From JADJVL01 sp046331545 (lineage in GTDB: Bacteria; Acidobacteriota; Holophagae; Holophagales; Holophagaceae): 64,000 nucleotides of DNA. The DNA lies in NCBI GenBank assembly GCA_046331545.1, contig JAXLQR010000002.1, forward strand, positions 3,162,001-3,226,000. The letters are read 5' to 3'. Positions 27,010-35,595 of the stretch are shown here, in pieces. Under the pieces are notes generated by a model. The model did no database searches. It was not told the DNA's origin and saw nothing but the letters and a program-made list of their open reading frames with translations. The stretch's first letter is position 1. Every line of letters begins with the position of its first letter. The translations under genes and the position numbers were made by a program.

Positions 27010-28137
27010 TCAGGGGTGCCGCGGGGCCGGCTTCACCGGGGCCGAGCCCTCGACCCGGAGGATGCCCTTCCGCAGGAGCCTCGTGAAGAGCGCGCGGCAC
27101 TCCTCCGGAGGCAGCGGCATGATGGCGATGATCTCCCCCACGCTGCTGAGGCTGTCCACGCGGCTGGCCAGGAACCCCTCGTTGGCGGAGAGGTTCGCGG
27201 TCATGAGCTGGTCGAGGCTCACCGCCAGGATCGGCACGTCGCCGTCCTGGGGGGGCGGAATCCGCGCGCCCTTCGCCTCCTCCACCTGGTCCATCAGCTT
27301 CTGGGCCTGGGCGAGGGAAGGCGCCTCCTTCAGCAGGGCGCCGAGGACGGCCTCGGCCTCCGCCAGCCGGCCCTCCTTGAGGTGCGCCTCCGCCTCGGCC
27401 AGGCGCGCCTGGGTCCGCTCGTTGGCGTGGCCGCCGGGGTCCACCACCGTGAGCATGCCCTTCTCGATCATCTCCATGAGGTGGTGGCTCACCTTGAAGT
27501 GGGACCAGCGCAGTTCCGCCGCGACCTCCTCCACCGTGCGCTGCCCGTCCACCTGGGAGAGGATGCTGGCGTCCACCGGGGCCAGCGGGAGGTACTCGGC
27601 GATCACCTCGCTGACGCCGTCCAGCACCGCGTCGGGCCCCTTGATGACGGACCGGATGCGCTGCCACTCGTCCCGCCGGCGCGTGCCCTCCAGCACGATG
27701 CCCGTGACCTCGAGGTTGAGGGCCGTGGCCTTGTCCGCGGGCGCCTCCCCGTCCATGAACTCGAAGTGCCCCGCGTTCCAGAGGAAGGCGTCATAGACGC
27801 TCTCCTCCACCTTCTGCTGGATGACCTGGCGGATCTCGTCCTCGGTGAGGAGCTGGCGGTTGACCAGGATGCGGCCCAGCAGCTGGTTCTCGTCCTCCTG
27901 GGCGGCCAGGGCGTCCCGGAGCTGGGCCTCGGTGATGCGGTTGAAGCTGAGGAGGAACTGCCCGAGGTACTCCCGGGGGTCCGAGGACCAGCAGCCGGAG
28001 ATGCGCCCGTCGTGGAAGTCCACCTTCTTCCGGTGGACCACGCCGTTCAGGTGGAGCACCCCGGTCTTCCGGCCGACCGCCAGCCACTGGAAGATGTCTT
28101 CCAGCCCCATGGTGGCCAGCTCGCCCTTGATGCCCAT
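27010..28137 (-). CDS. DUF4388-domain protein (PATAN-like)
   Basis: 375 residues. The N-terminal DUF4388 domain (1-155) begins MGIKGELATMGLEDIFQWLA and contains GVLHLNGVVHRKKVDFHDGRISG. It is followed by a winged-helix-like segment (188-235, ILSQVDGQRTVEEVAAELRWS), a short TPR-like helical hairpin (240-275) and a degenerate wHTH at the end. DUF4388 proteins are found in delta-proteobacteria, Acidobacteria and cyanobacteria with signalling and gliding genes and are thought to be response-regulator partners. No partner is adjacent here. Confidence 0.8.
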   Translation of the reverse strand: MGIKGELATMGLEDIFQWLAVGRKTGVLHLNGVVHRKKVDFHDGRISGCWSSDPREYLGQFLLSFNRITEAQLRDALAAQEDENQLLGRILVNRQLLTEDEIRQVIQQKVEESVYDAFLWNAGHFEFMDGEAPADKATALNLEVTGIVLEGTRRRDEWQRIRSVIKGPDAVLDGVSEVIAEYLPLAPVDASILSQVDGQRTVEEVAAELRWSHFKVSHHLMEMIEKGMLTVVDPGGHANERTQARLAEAEAHLKEGRLAEAEAVLGALLKEAPSLAQAQKLMDQVEEAKGARIPPPQDGDVPILAVSLDQLMTANLSANEGFLASRVDSLSSVGEIIAIMPLPPEECRALFTRLLRKGILRVEGSAPVKPAPRHP

Positions 28138-28209
28138 TCGACTCCCGGGGGACGTCGGGTCCCCCCACGACTCTACCTCAATCCTCCCGGCGGCCGCGCC
28201 GCGCGGGCC

Positions 28210-29193
28210 TCAGAGGCCGGGCAGCAGCTCGCGGATGGCCTGGTTGAGGAGCGTGGGATGGTGCCGGGCCTGGAGGCCCTCGGGGTCGAGGAGGGCGTGG
28301 CCGTGGACCGGGGCGCCTTCCACTGCGGCCTCCCCGGGCCGCAATTCCGCGCCGCCCTCCTCGTCGTAGCGGTGGCGCACCGAGGGCGAGAGGGGCGTGG
28401 TGTTGGCGAGCACCGCGGCGAGCTTCACCTTCCCGTAGGCCTGGATGGCCCTCACGTGGTCGGCGAGGCCCAGGCCCGCGCTCTCCCCGGGTTCGGTCAT
28501 CAGGTTGGCCACGTAGACGACGGGGGCGCGGGCCTGCCCGAGCATCTCCCGCAGGTCGGGGATCAGCAGGTTGGGGATGGTGCTGGTGTAGAGGCTGCCC
28601 GGGGCCAGGAGCACCAGGTCCGCCCGCAGGATGGCGAGCATGGCCTCGGGGAGGGGATCCGGCGCCTCGGGCTCGATCCAGATCCGCCGGATGGGCGCGG
28701 CGCAGGCGTTCACGGCGGTCTCCCCCGCGTACCGCGCGCCGCCCTCGTCCTCGGCGCAGAGGGTCACGGGCACGGTGGTGGAGGGATAGAGGCGGCCGAC
28801 GGTGACGAGCACCGACGAGAGCTGGCGGATCGCCTGCACCCAGTCGCCGGTCAGGTCGGCGAGGGCGAGGAGCATGAGGTTGCCCAGGGCGTGGCCGCCC
28901 AGGGAACCCTCGCCCTTGAAGCGGTAGTTCAGCAGTTCGGAAAGGACCGACTCCTCCCGGGTCAGGGCCGCGAGGCAGTTCCGCAGGTCGCCGGGCGGGA
29001 TGCCCCCCAGCTCGCTGCGCAGGCGGCCGCTGGAGCCGCCGTTGTCGGTGACGGTCACGATGCCCGTGAGGTGCCAGGGGTCCTTCGAGCGCCCGGCCTC
29101 CGGCTTCAGGGCCCGCAGCAGGGCCGCGAGGCCCGTGCCGCCGCCCAGGGTGACCACCCGCAGGGGGCGGTCGGGGTCCAGGCCGCGGGGCAT
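28210..29193 (-). CDS. yvcK: YvcK/CofD-like protein (gluconeogenesis factor)
   Basis: 327 residues. The nucleotide-sugar-binding motifs of the YvcK branch are present: VVTLGGGTGLAALLRAL, IVTVTDNGGSSGRL, GDLRNCLAAL, and APGSLYTSTIPNLLIPDL. YvcK binds UDP-GlcNAc and links carbon metabolism with cell-wall synthesis; it is distinct from CofD, the F420 enzyme. The usual partner rapZ is not in this window. The next gene is a TPR protein 24 bases upstream. Confidence 0.9.
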   Translation of the reverse strand: MPRGLDPDRPLRVVTLGGGTGLAALLRALKPEAGRSKDPWHLTGIVTVTDNGGSSGRLRSELGGIPPGDLRNCLAALTREESVLSELLNYRFKGEGSLGGHALGNLMLLALADLTGDWVQAIRQLSSVLVTVGRLYPSTTVPVTLCAEDEGGARYAGETAVNACAAPIRRIWIEPEAPDPLPEAMLAILRADLVLLAPGSLYTSTIPNLLIPDLREMLGQARAPVVYVANLMTEPGESAGLGLADHVRAIQAYGKVKLAAVLANTTPLSPSVRHRYDEEGGAELRPGEAAVEGAPVHGHALLDPEGLQARHHPTLLNQAIRELLPGL

Positions 29194-29217
29194 GGCGGTT
29201 CGCCGGCCGTGTCGACC

Positions 29218-29721
29218 CTAGGTCTCGAAGGGCACGAAGGCGGCCTCGCGCCGGAAGGCGTCGAAGTCGGGCTCGAGCCGGTAGACGAAGCGCAGGTCGC
29301 CGTCGAGTGCCAGGGCCTGGGTCAGGCAGGCCGCGGCGGCCGCGCCGTCGCCGCCCTGGGCGTGGGCGAGGGCCTTGAGGTAGTGGAGGGCGGCCCGGTC
29401 CTTGTGGCTCTTGAGGGCCTTGTCCACCAGCTCGAGGGCCTCAGCGCTCTCGCGGCGGTTGAGGTGGAGCTGGGCCTGGAGCTCGACGGGATTCGCCGCG
29501 CCCTTGGCCGGGTGGGCCGCCTCGCAGACCTTCAGGTAGGTGTGGGCCGTGCGCTCCAGGCCCAGGTGGCGGGCCTCGGCGGCCTCCTTCATCAACTCCC
29601 GCAGGAGCGGCTCCGCCTCGGCGGGCTTCTTTCCGTCCACGAGCTGGATGGCCTTCGCCAGCTTGTCGCCCAGGGCCTTGGGCAGCGTGGAGGTGGCGGT
29701 GGACTTGGACTTGGTCGCCAT
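29218..29721 (-). CDS. TPR-repeat protein of unknown function
   Basis: 167 residues, soluble and helical. A basic Ser/Thr-rich N terminus (1-15) precedes about three TPR-like hairpins (21-50, 83-112, 114-140; for example ALHYLKALAHAQGGDGAAAAACLTQAL). The end, LEPDFDAFRREAAF, is the fixed tail often seen in TPR proteins of the TPR_16 type. No enzymatic motif. It is likely co-transcribed with yvcK. Confidence 0.65.
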   Translation of the reverse strand: MATKSKSTATSTLPKALGDKLAKAIQLVDGKKPAEAEPLLRELMKEAAEARHLGLERTAHTYLKVCEAAHPAKGAANPVELQAQLHLNRRESAEALELVDKALKSHKDRAALHYLKALAHAQGGDGAAAAACLTQALALDGDLRFVYRLEPDFDAFRREAAFVPFET

Positions 29722-29755
29722 TCGGGGTCCTCGGGGGAGAGGATTCGACTATACC

Positions 29756-30994
29756 TCAGTCCCCGCCCTTGAAGAGGGAGGACTCCCGGCCGAGCACCCG
29801 GGAGCTCTGCCAGGTCATGAGGGCCGCCAGGGCCACCGTCATGGCCAGGGCCACGCCGTATTCGAAGGCGTTGGCCTGCTGGCTGAAGAGCTTCCGGATG
29901 GCCAGGCTGATGTTGAGGATCGGCACGTAGGGCAGGAAGGCCATCTTCTCGATGCCCGGGGCCATGGAGAAGACGCCGAGGACGATCACGATGAAGATCC
30001 CCGGGGTGAGCGCGGTCTGGGCCTCCCGCGTCGTCTTCGCCTGCGTGCCCACGAGCATGACGATGGCCGTGAAGAAGAAGCCCAGGGGCACCAGGAGGAG
30101 GAAGGTGAGCAGGAAGGTGGACGGCGTCACCAGCCCCGACAGGCTTCCTGCGGCCGCGGCGGCGCCGCCCCTGGCCGCGGCCTCGGCGGCCTCGGCGACC
30201 TGGAACTCCCGGCCCATCCGCCCGATGCCGAAGGCCATGCTGGCCAGGCTCACCACCACCGTCAGCAGGCTGAGGGTGAAGAGGGCCAGCTGCTTGCCCA
30301 GGATGATCTGGATCCGCGGCACGCGGGTGGCCAGCAGGCTCAGCAGGGTGCCCCGCTCGCGCTCGCCGGCGCTCATGTAGGCGCCGTGCTGCATGGCGCC
30401 CGCGAACATCACGATCAGCAGCACGTAGGGCAGGAAGGAGCCCAGCATCTTCCGCATCTGGCGGCTGATGTCCCCGGCGTCCTTCGATTCGAGGCGCGTG
30501 GGCTTCGCGAGCAGTTCCGGGGCCTTGAGGGAGGACAGCCGGCCCTTCACCTCGGCCTCGTCGTAGTCCTTCAGCGCCTCCTTGAGGCGCTTCAGCGCGG
30601 TCCGCGAGGTCCCGGTGGACTCGTCGAACAGGGCCGAGACCCTGAAGGTCTCCATCCGGGCCTTCGCGTCCGCGGCCCCGGGGTCCACCTCGACCTGGAG
30701 GTCCACCTTCTCGGCCGTGACCGCCTGCAGGAAGTCCCCGTCGGGCCTGGGCACGATCTGGAACTTGGCCGGGTCGGCCTCCAGCCGCCCCCGCAGCGCG
30801 CCGCTCGGATCCAGGAGGACGATCCGGCTCGGCTTGCCTTCCCGCTCCCCCGCCTCCCGGATCGCCAGCTTGGCCATCATGGTCAGCAGCACGGGGTAGA
30901 GGACCAGGGGCATCACGAAGGTGAAGAACACCGTGCGCCGGTCCTTGAAGAACTCGATGAGCTCCTTCTTGAGGATGAGGAACGCGCCCTGCAT
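29756..30994 (-). CDS. ABC-2 type exporter permease, NatB-like
   Basis: 412 residues. One membrane helix near the N terminus (TVFFTFVMPLVLYPVLLTMM), a large extracytoplasmic domain (about 50-190) and five or more helices in the C-terminal half, including the ERGTLLSLLATRVPRIQIILGKQ element typical of Na+/drug NatB permeases. It pairs with the ATPase encoded one base upstream. Substrate not readable; relatives export sodium or antibiotics. Confidence 0.85.
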   Translation of the reverse strand: MQGAFLILKKELIEFFKDRRTVFFTFVMPLVLYPVLLTMMAKLAIREAGEREGKPSRIVLLDPSGALRGRLEADPAKFQIVPRPDGDFLQAVTAEKVDLQVEVDPGAADAKARMETFRVSALFDESTGTSRTALKRLKEALKDYDEAEVKGRLSSLKAPELLAKPTRLESKDAGDISRQMRKMLGSFLPYVLLIVMFAGAMQHGAYMSAGERERGTLLSLLATRVPRIQIILGKQLALFTLSLLTVVVSLASMAFGIGRMGREFQVAEAAEAAARGGAAAAAGSLSGLVTPSTFLLTFLLLVPLGFFFTAIVMLVGTQAKTTREAQTALTPGIFIVIVLGVFSMAPGIEKMAFLPYVPILNISLAIRKLFSQQANAFEYGVALAMTVALAALMTWQSSRVLGRESSLFKGGD

Positions 30995-30995
30995 C

Positions 30996-31772
30996 TCAGG
31001 CCCCCTTTCCGAAGGCGGCCGCCTCAGTCTCGGCGGCGAGCTGGAAGAAGACCTCGTCGAGGGTCGTCACGCCGCGCGACCTGAGCAGCTCCCTCGGGGG
31101 CGCGTCGCCGTGGAGCTTGCCGCCGTAGATGATGCCGACGCGGTCGCAGATCTGCTCCACCATGGGCATGACGTGGGTGCTCACCACGACCGCCCGGCCC
31201 TCGGACTTCATCACGCGCAGCAGGTCCAGCACGGTCTTGGCGGTCAGCACGTCGAGGCCGGTGGTGGGCTCGTCGAAGACGACGACCTTCGGGTCGTGGA
31301 GCAGGGCCCGGGCGATGCCGACCTTCTGCTTCTGGCCCGAGGAAAAGCCGTCCATCTTCACGTCGGCGAACTCAGTGAGGTGCAGCTTCTCCAGGAGGTG
31401 CAGCCCCCGCCGCTCCGCGACGACGGCGTCCACCCCCTGGAACTCGCCGAACATGCGCAGCAGCTCCCGGGGCGTGAAGCGCTCGTAGACGTTCATGTCC
31501 GTGGCGAGGTAGGCCACCGCGGCCCGGGAGCGGTCCGGCTCCCGCACGGCGTCGACGCCGCAGACCTCCAGGACGCCCTCGTCGGGCTTCATCAGGGAGG
31601 CGATCATGCGCAGCGTCGTGCTCTTGCCCGCGCCGTTGGGGCCCAGCAGGCCGTAGATCTCGCCGGGCCTCACCTCGAAGGAGATGCCCTGCACGGCGTC
31701 GATGCGCCGGGGCTTGCGGGTCTTGCGGTCCTTCACGGTGAAGGACTTGTGGATGTTCTCCAGACGGATCAT
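30996..31772 (-). CDS. ABC transporter ATP-binding protein, NatA-like
   Basis: 258 residues. Walker A GPNGAGKST, signature SSGQKQKVG, Walker B VVFDEPTTGLD and the H-loop STHVM are intact. It is followed after one base by the permease, so the two form a complete ABC-2 exporter. A C-terminal acidic/alanine tail is unremarkable. Confidence 0.9.
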   Translation of the reverse strand: MIRLENIHKSFTVKDRKTRKPRRIDAVQGISFEVRPGEIYGLLGPNGAGKSTTLRMIASLMKPDEGVLEVCGVDAVREPDRSRAAVAYLATDMNVYERFTPRELLRMFGEFQGVDAVVAERRGLHLLEKLHLTEFADVKMDGFSSGQKQKVGIARALLHDPKVVVFDEPTTGLDVLTAKTVLDLLRVMKSEGRAVVVSTHVMPMVEQICDRVGIIYGGKLHGDAPPRELLRSRGVTTLDEVFFQLAAETEAAAFGKGA

Positions 31773-31887
31773 GGGAGCCTCGCGGAGGGACCAGTCTAGG
31801 GGGCGGGCCCGGGCCTTCCGCCATGGCGTCGGCCGGACGCCGGGGCCGACCGGCGAACGGCCGCCGGAAGGGGGCCCAGCGGCGGCC

Positions 31888-32727
31888 TCAGCCCCGCAGG
31901 CCCAGGGCGAGCATGAGAGCGCCGGCGGCGATGCAGTAGGCCGCGAAGCCCAGCAGCCGCGGCTTCCGGGTGAAGCGGTCCAGCAGGCCGATGGCGAGGT
32001 AGCCGGCCGCGGCGCTCGCGGCGACGCCCACGAGGCAGGCCACGGCGGGGCTCACGTTCCCGCCGGGGAAGGCCAGCTCGGCGGGCAGGGGCTGGTGGCG
32101 CAGCAGGGGCTTGAGCAGGCCCCGGGTCTCCACCAGCGCCGCGGCGGCGATGGTGGGGATGCCCAGGAGGAAGCTGAAGCGCGCCGAGGCCGGCAGGGCG
32201 AGGCCGCGGAACACGCCCATGGCGATGGTGCTGCCGCTGCGGGAGAGTCCGAAGCCGCCGCCGAGGCCCTGGATGGCGCCCACGGCCAGGGCGTCCGCCG
32301 CCGTCAGCTCCTGCAGCTCCCGGCCGGGGCGCGCCTTGGCCAAGGCGTTCGCCGCCGCCAGCAGGCCCGCCGTGAGCAGCAGGCAGGCGCCGTAGATCCA
32401 GAGGTGCTCCTTGGCCACCTCCTTCACCGTCCGCGTCGCCAGGCCGAGGATCCCCGTGGGCACCATGGCCACCAGCAGCAGCAGGCCCAGCCGCCGCCCC
32501 TCCTCGTCCCGGCCCAGGAGCCCCCAGAGGACCTTCAGCAGCTCCCGGCGGAAGTACAGGAAGAGCGCCAGCAGCGTGCCCACGTGGAGGAGCACGTCGA
32601 AGGCCAGGGGCATGCCCCGCCCGATGAGCAGGTGCTCGGCGAGGGTCAGGTGGGCGGTGGACGACACCGGCAGGAACTCGGTGAGGCCCTGGATCAGGCC
32701 CAGGAGGATGGCATGCCACAGCTGCAT
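31888..32727 (-). CDS. uppP: Undecaprenyl-diphosphatase UppP (BacA)
   Basis: 279 residues, about eight membrane helices. The two active-site signatures are intact: QGLTEFLPVSSTAHL near the N terminus and GFGLSRSGSTIAMG in the middle. It removes a phosphate from undecaprenyl pyrophosphate on the periplasmic face, recycling the carrier for peptidoglycan and surface polysaccharide. Loss or gain changes bacitracin sensitivity. It neighbours an M23 cell-wall peptidase gene 30 bases upstream, consistent with an envelope cluster. Confidence 0.95.
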   Translation of the reverse strand: MQLWHAILLGLIQGLTEFLPVSSTAHLTLAEHLLIGRGMPLAFDVLLHVGTLLALFLYFRRELLKVLWGLLGRDEEGRRLGLLLLVAMVPTGILGLATRTVKEVAKEHLWIYGACLLLTAGLLAAANALAKARPGRELQELTAADALAVGAIQGLGGGFGLSRSGSTIAMGVFRGLALPASARFSFLLGIPTIAAAALVETRGLLKPLLRHQPLPAELAFPGGNVSPAVACLVGVAASAAAGYLAIGLLDRFTRKPRLLGFAAYCIAAGALMLALGLRG

Positions 32728-32757
32728 GGAGGCTCCGGAATCCTCCAGCCTACCGTG

Positions 32758-33777
32758 TCACTTCGGGCGGACCTTCATGCCCTTCACCAGCTCGCCCTTC
32801 GCCACGCTCCCGCCGTCGGCGACGAAGTCCGTGAAGGCCATGGGCAGGCCCTCGGCGGCGCCGGGGAACTCCGCGCGGTCCTGGAGGTGGACGTGCAGGT
32901 GGGGCTCGGAGGTGTTGCCGCTGTTGCCGCAGAGGCCCAGGAGCTGCCCGGCCTTCACCTTGTCGCCGGGCTTCACCTTCACGCTGCCCTTCTGGAGGTG
33001 GGCCAGCAGGCTGAACTCGCCGTTCCCGTGGTCGATCACCACGTGGTTGCCCGCCGGGTTGCCCCCGGGCGTCGCGGGCGGCCCGGGCGGGATGTCCTCG
33101 GCGCCGTCGGAGGCCGAGGCCACGGTGCCGTCCGCCGGCGCCAGGATGCGCTGCCCCCAGGCGTAGTAGTCGGTCACGGCTTTCCCGTCCCCGCCGTGGC
33201 GCTTCCCGTCCTTCGTGACGAGAAGATCCATGGCGAAGCGCTGGGCGGCGTTGGCGGCATGGTGGTTCTGGGCCACCGTGCGGCCGCCCCACACCACGGT
33301 CCACTCGCCTTCGAAGGGGAGGCGGAAGGCGGTGCGGTTCACGTGGTCGAGGTGCCTCGAGGGCGCGGCCTCGGCCCTGGACCCCTTCGGCGGCCGCACG
33401 AGGAAGGTGCTCACGGTCCCGTCGGGCTCCAGGCCCCACACGATCTCGAAGGAGGAACCGACCGCCCCCTTCACGATCCGCTGGTAGAGGGTCGCGGTCC
33501 CCGCGGTTCCGGTGGCTTCGGACACCAGGTCCGGTGCGGGGCCGAGGGCCCGGACGACGTTCTGCTGGAAGGCCCGGAAGCCCTCCACGGTCTGGACCTT
33601 CGCCTTCAACGCCGGGGAGAGGCGCGCGAAGATCCGTTCCAGGTCCTTCCCCTCCAGGAAGGCGGCCGTGAGGGCCCGGCCTTCGGCTTTCACCGCCTCC
33701 TGGGGATCGACGGGATTCTGGGGCAGGACGGCGGAGATCCCCGCGGTGGCGAGGAGGGCGAGGCGGGCCAGGGTCAT
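32758..33777 (-). CDS. M23-family peptidase with DUF3887-like N-terminal domain
   Basis: 339 residues: a signal peptide (1-20), a DUF3887-type helical/beta domain (about 28-130), then a LytM/M23 fold. Metal ligands are visible as H172 or H173 with D184 (HHAANAAQRFAMDLL) and H293-L-H295 (EPHLHVHLQ); GNHVVIDHGNGEFSLLAHL is the family core. M23 enzymes cleave peptidoglycan cross-bridges or regulate other hydrolases. The segment PGPPATPGGN is a flexible loop insertion. Confidence 0.87.
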   Translation of the reverse strand: MTLARLALLATAGISAVLPQNPVDPQEAVKAEGRALTAAFLEGKDLERIFARLSPALKAKVQTVEGFRAFQQNVVRALGPAPDLVSEATGTAGTATLYQRIVKGAVGSSFEIVWGLEPDGTVSTFLVRPPKGSRAEAAPSRHLDHVNRTAFRLPFEGEWTVVWGGRTVAQNHHAANAAQRFAMDLLVTKDGKRHGGDGKAVTDYYAWGQRILAPADGTVASASDGAEDIPPGPPATPGGNPAGNHVVIDHGNGEFSLLAHLQKGSVKVKPGDKVKAGQLLGLCGNSGNTSEPHLHVHLQDRAEFPGAAEGLPMAFTDFVADGGSVAKGELVKGMKVRPK

Positions 33778-33855
33778 GGTCGGCTCCTACGAAGAACTTC
33801 GTTGAATCCTGGCCTACGGACGGGGAAGGTTCCCGGTTTATGGAATGCTTCCACC

Positions 33856-34884
33856 ATGCGATCCCTCGACTTCCGCTCCGACACCGTCACGAAGCCCGGC
33901 CCCGGGATGCGGGCCGCCATGGCCGCCGCCGAAGTGGGCGACGACGTGCTGGAGGGCGATCCCACCCTGGCGCGCCTCGAGGCCCGGGTGGCGGAGCTGC
34001 TGGGGCTGGAGGCGGCCCTGTGGACGCCCACGGGCTGCATGGCCAACGCCCTCGCCATGCTCCTGCATCTCCAGCGCGGCGACCGCTTCCTCGCGCCCGC
34101 GCAGGCCCACGTCCTGGGCTCGGAGCTGGGCCAGGCCGCCTGGATGGCCGGCGGCATGCCCGAGGCGCTGCCCTGGGAGGGCGGCCCGGGCCGGCCCTCG
34201 GCGGCGCAGGTGGCGAAGGCCGCCGGGACTCCGGGGCCCTACTACGTGCTGCGCACGAGGCTGCTCTGCCTGGAGAACACCCACAATTTCGCCGGCGGAT
34301 CCGTCACCCCCGTGGCCGAGCACCGCGCGCTGGTTTCCGCTGCCAAGGCCAAGGGCCTCGCGGTGCACCTGGACGGCGCGAGGCTCTGGCACGCGGCGGC
34401 GGCCCTGGGCTGCGGGCTCCCCGAGCTCGCCGAGGGCTGCGACACGGTGAGCGTCTGCCTCAGCAAGGGCCTCGGCGCGCCCATGGGCTCGCTCCTGGCG
34501 GGCTCGAAGGCCGCCATGGACGCAGCCCGGCGCCTGCGGAAGATGCTGGGGGGCGGTGTGCGCCAGGGCGGCGTGATGGGCGCCGCGGGGCTCGTGGCCC
34601 TGGACCACCTGCCGCGCCTCGGCGAGGACCACGCCAAGGCCAAGGCCCTGGCCGCGGGCCTGCGAGGCCTGGGCTTCGCCGCGCCGGAGCCGGAGACCAA
34701 CATCCTGCTCGTCCCGGTGCCGGACACGGCGAAGGCCCTGGCGGTCCTCGAAGGCCTCGGCGTGCGGGTCCTGCCCGTGGGTCCGAGCCTGCGCTTCATC
34801 ACCCACCGGGATCTCACCGACGCCGACGTCGCCGAGGCCCTGGCCCGCGTGGCGCCGGTGGCGGCGGGCATCCTGGCCGCCTGA
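33856..34884 (+). CDS. ltaE: Low-specificity L-threonine aldolase
   Basis: 342 residues from the ATG at 33856. PLP enzyme of fold type I: FRSDTVTKPG at the N terminus, H85 stacking on the cofactor, D173/R176 in HLDGARLW, and the Schiff-base lysine K204 in SVCLSKGLGAPMG. It cleaves threonine or allo-threonine to glycine and acetaldehyde. The much longer open frame running from 31684 is an antisense shadow of the M23 and UppP genes. The length is normal for LtaE. Confidence 0.93.
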   Translation: MRSLDFRSDTVTKPGPGMRAAMAAAEVGDDVLEGDPTLARLEARVAELLGLEAALWTPTGCMANALAMLLHLQRGDRFLAPAQAHVLGSELGQAAWMAGGMPEALPWEGGPGRPSAAQVAKAAGTPGPYYVLRTRLLCLENTHNFAGGSVTPVAEHRALVSAAKAKGLAVHLDGARLWHAAAALGCGLPELAEGCDTVSVCLSKGLGAPMGSLLAGSKAAMDAARRLRKMLGGGVRQGGVMGAAGLVALDHLPRLGEDHAKAKALAAGLRGLGFAAPEPETNILLVPVPDTAKALAVLEGLGVRVLPVGPSLRFITHRDLTDADVAEALARVAPVAAGILAA

Positions 34885-34977
34885 GCCGGTCCGGTTTCCG
34901 AAGCGTCAAGCCTGGCTTGCCCCGCGGCGCGGACGGGCGAGGCTGGTGTCCAGCACTGGAAGGGAAGGGAGGACGCC

Positions 34978-35502
34978 ATGACCTTCGAGATCTCGGAATC
35001 CCGCGCCATCCTCGCGCGCACACCGGGCCTGTTCCGGGCCTGGTTCACGGGCCTGCCGGAGGCGTGGCTGGTGGCCGACGAAGGCCCGGACACCTGGTCG
35101 TCCCGGGACGTGCTGGCCCACCTCGTCCACGGCGAGCGCACCGACTGGATCCCGCGGCTGCGGATGATCCTCGACGTCGGCGAGGCGGCGGCCTTCCCGC
35201 CCTTCCAGCGGGACGGCTTCCAGGACGAGGCCCGGGCCTGGCCCCTGGAGGAGCTGCTGAGGGCCTTCGAGGCCGAGCGCAGGGCGAGTCTCGCGGCCCT
35301 GGACGCGACGGGGCTCGGGGCGGCGGACCTGGACCGCCGGGGCCGCCACCCCGCCTTCGGCCCCGTGACGCTGCGGCAGCTCCTGGCCACCTGGGCGGTC
35401 CATGACCTCGGCCACATCGCCCAGGCGGCGCGGGTGATGGCCAGACGGTACCGGGAGGAGGTTGGCCCCTGGACCGAGTACCTGCCGGTGCTCACGCGGT
35501 AG
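34978..35502 (+). CDS. DinB-superfamily protein
   Basis: 174 residues forming a four-helix bundle. The metal triad is probably H48 (VLAHLVHGE; H51 is the alternative) with H142 and H146 (VHDLGHIAQ). The family includes thiol-dependent transferases and stress-induced proteins; the specific reaction is unknown. Preceded by an AGGGAGG-like site. A strong hairpin follows the stop. Confidence 0.8.
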   Translation: MTFEISESRAILARTPGLFRAWFTGLPEAWLVADEGPDTWSSRDVLAHLVHGERTDWIPRLRMILDVGEAAAFPPFQRDGFQDEARAWPLEELLRAFEAERRASLAALDATGLGAADLDRRGRHPAFGPVTLRQLLATWAVHDLGHIAQAARVMARRYREEVGPWTEYLPVLTR

Positions 35503-35509
35503 GGGGGCA

Positions 35510-35546
35510 CGCCAGGGCGCAGGCCCAGCAAATCCGCGCCCTGGCG
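35510..35546 (+). terminator. Hairpin terminator after the DinB gene
   Basis: Perfect 11-base arms CGCCAGGGCGC / GCGCCCTGGCG around a 15-base loop, 8 bases after the stop codon. No T tract, so a Rho-assisted or protective role is possible. Confidence 0.55.
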
Positions 35547-35595
35547 GGCCCTGCTGACCACGGGTAAGCTGGAGTCTTCGCGCCGCGGAGGGCCT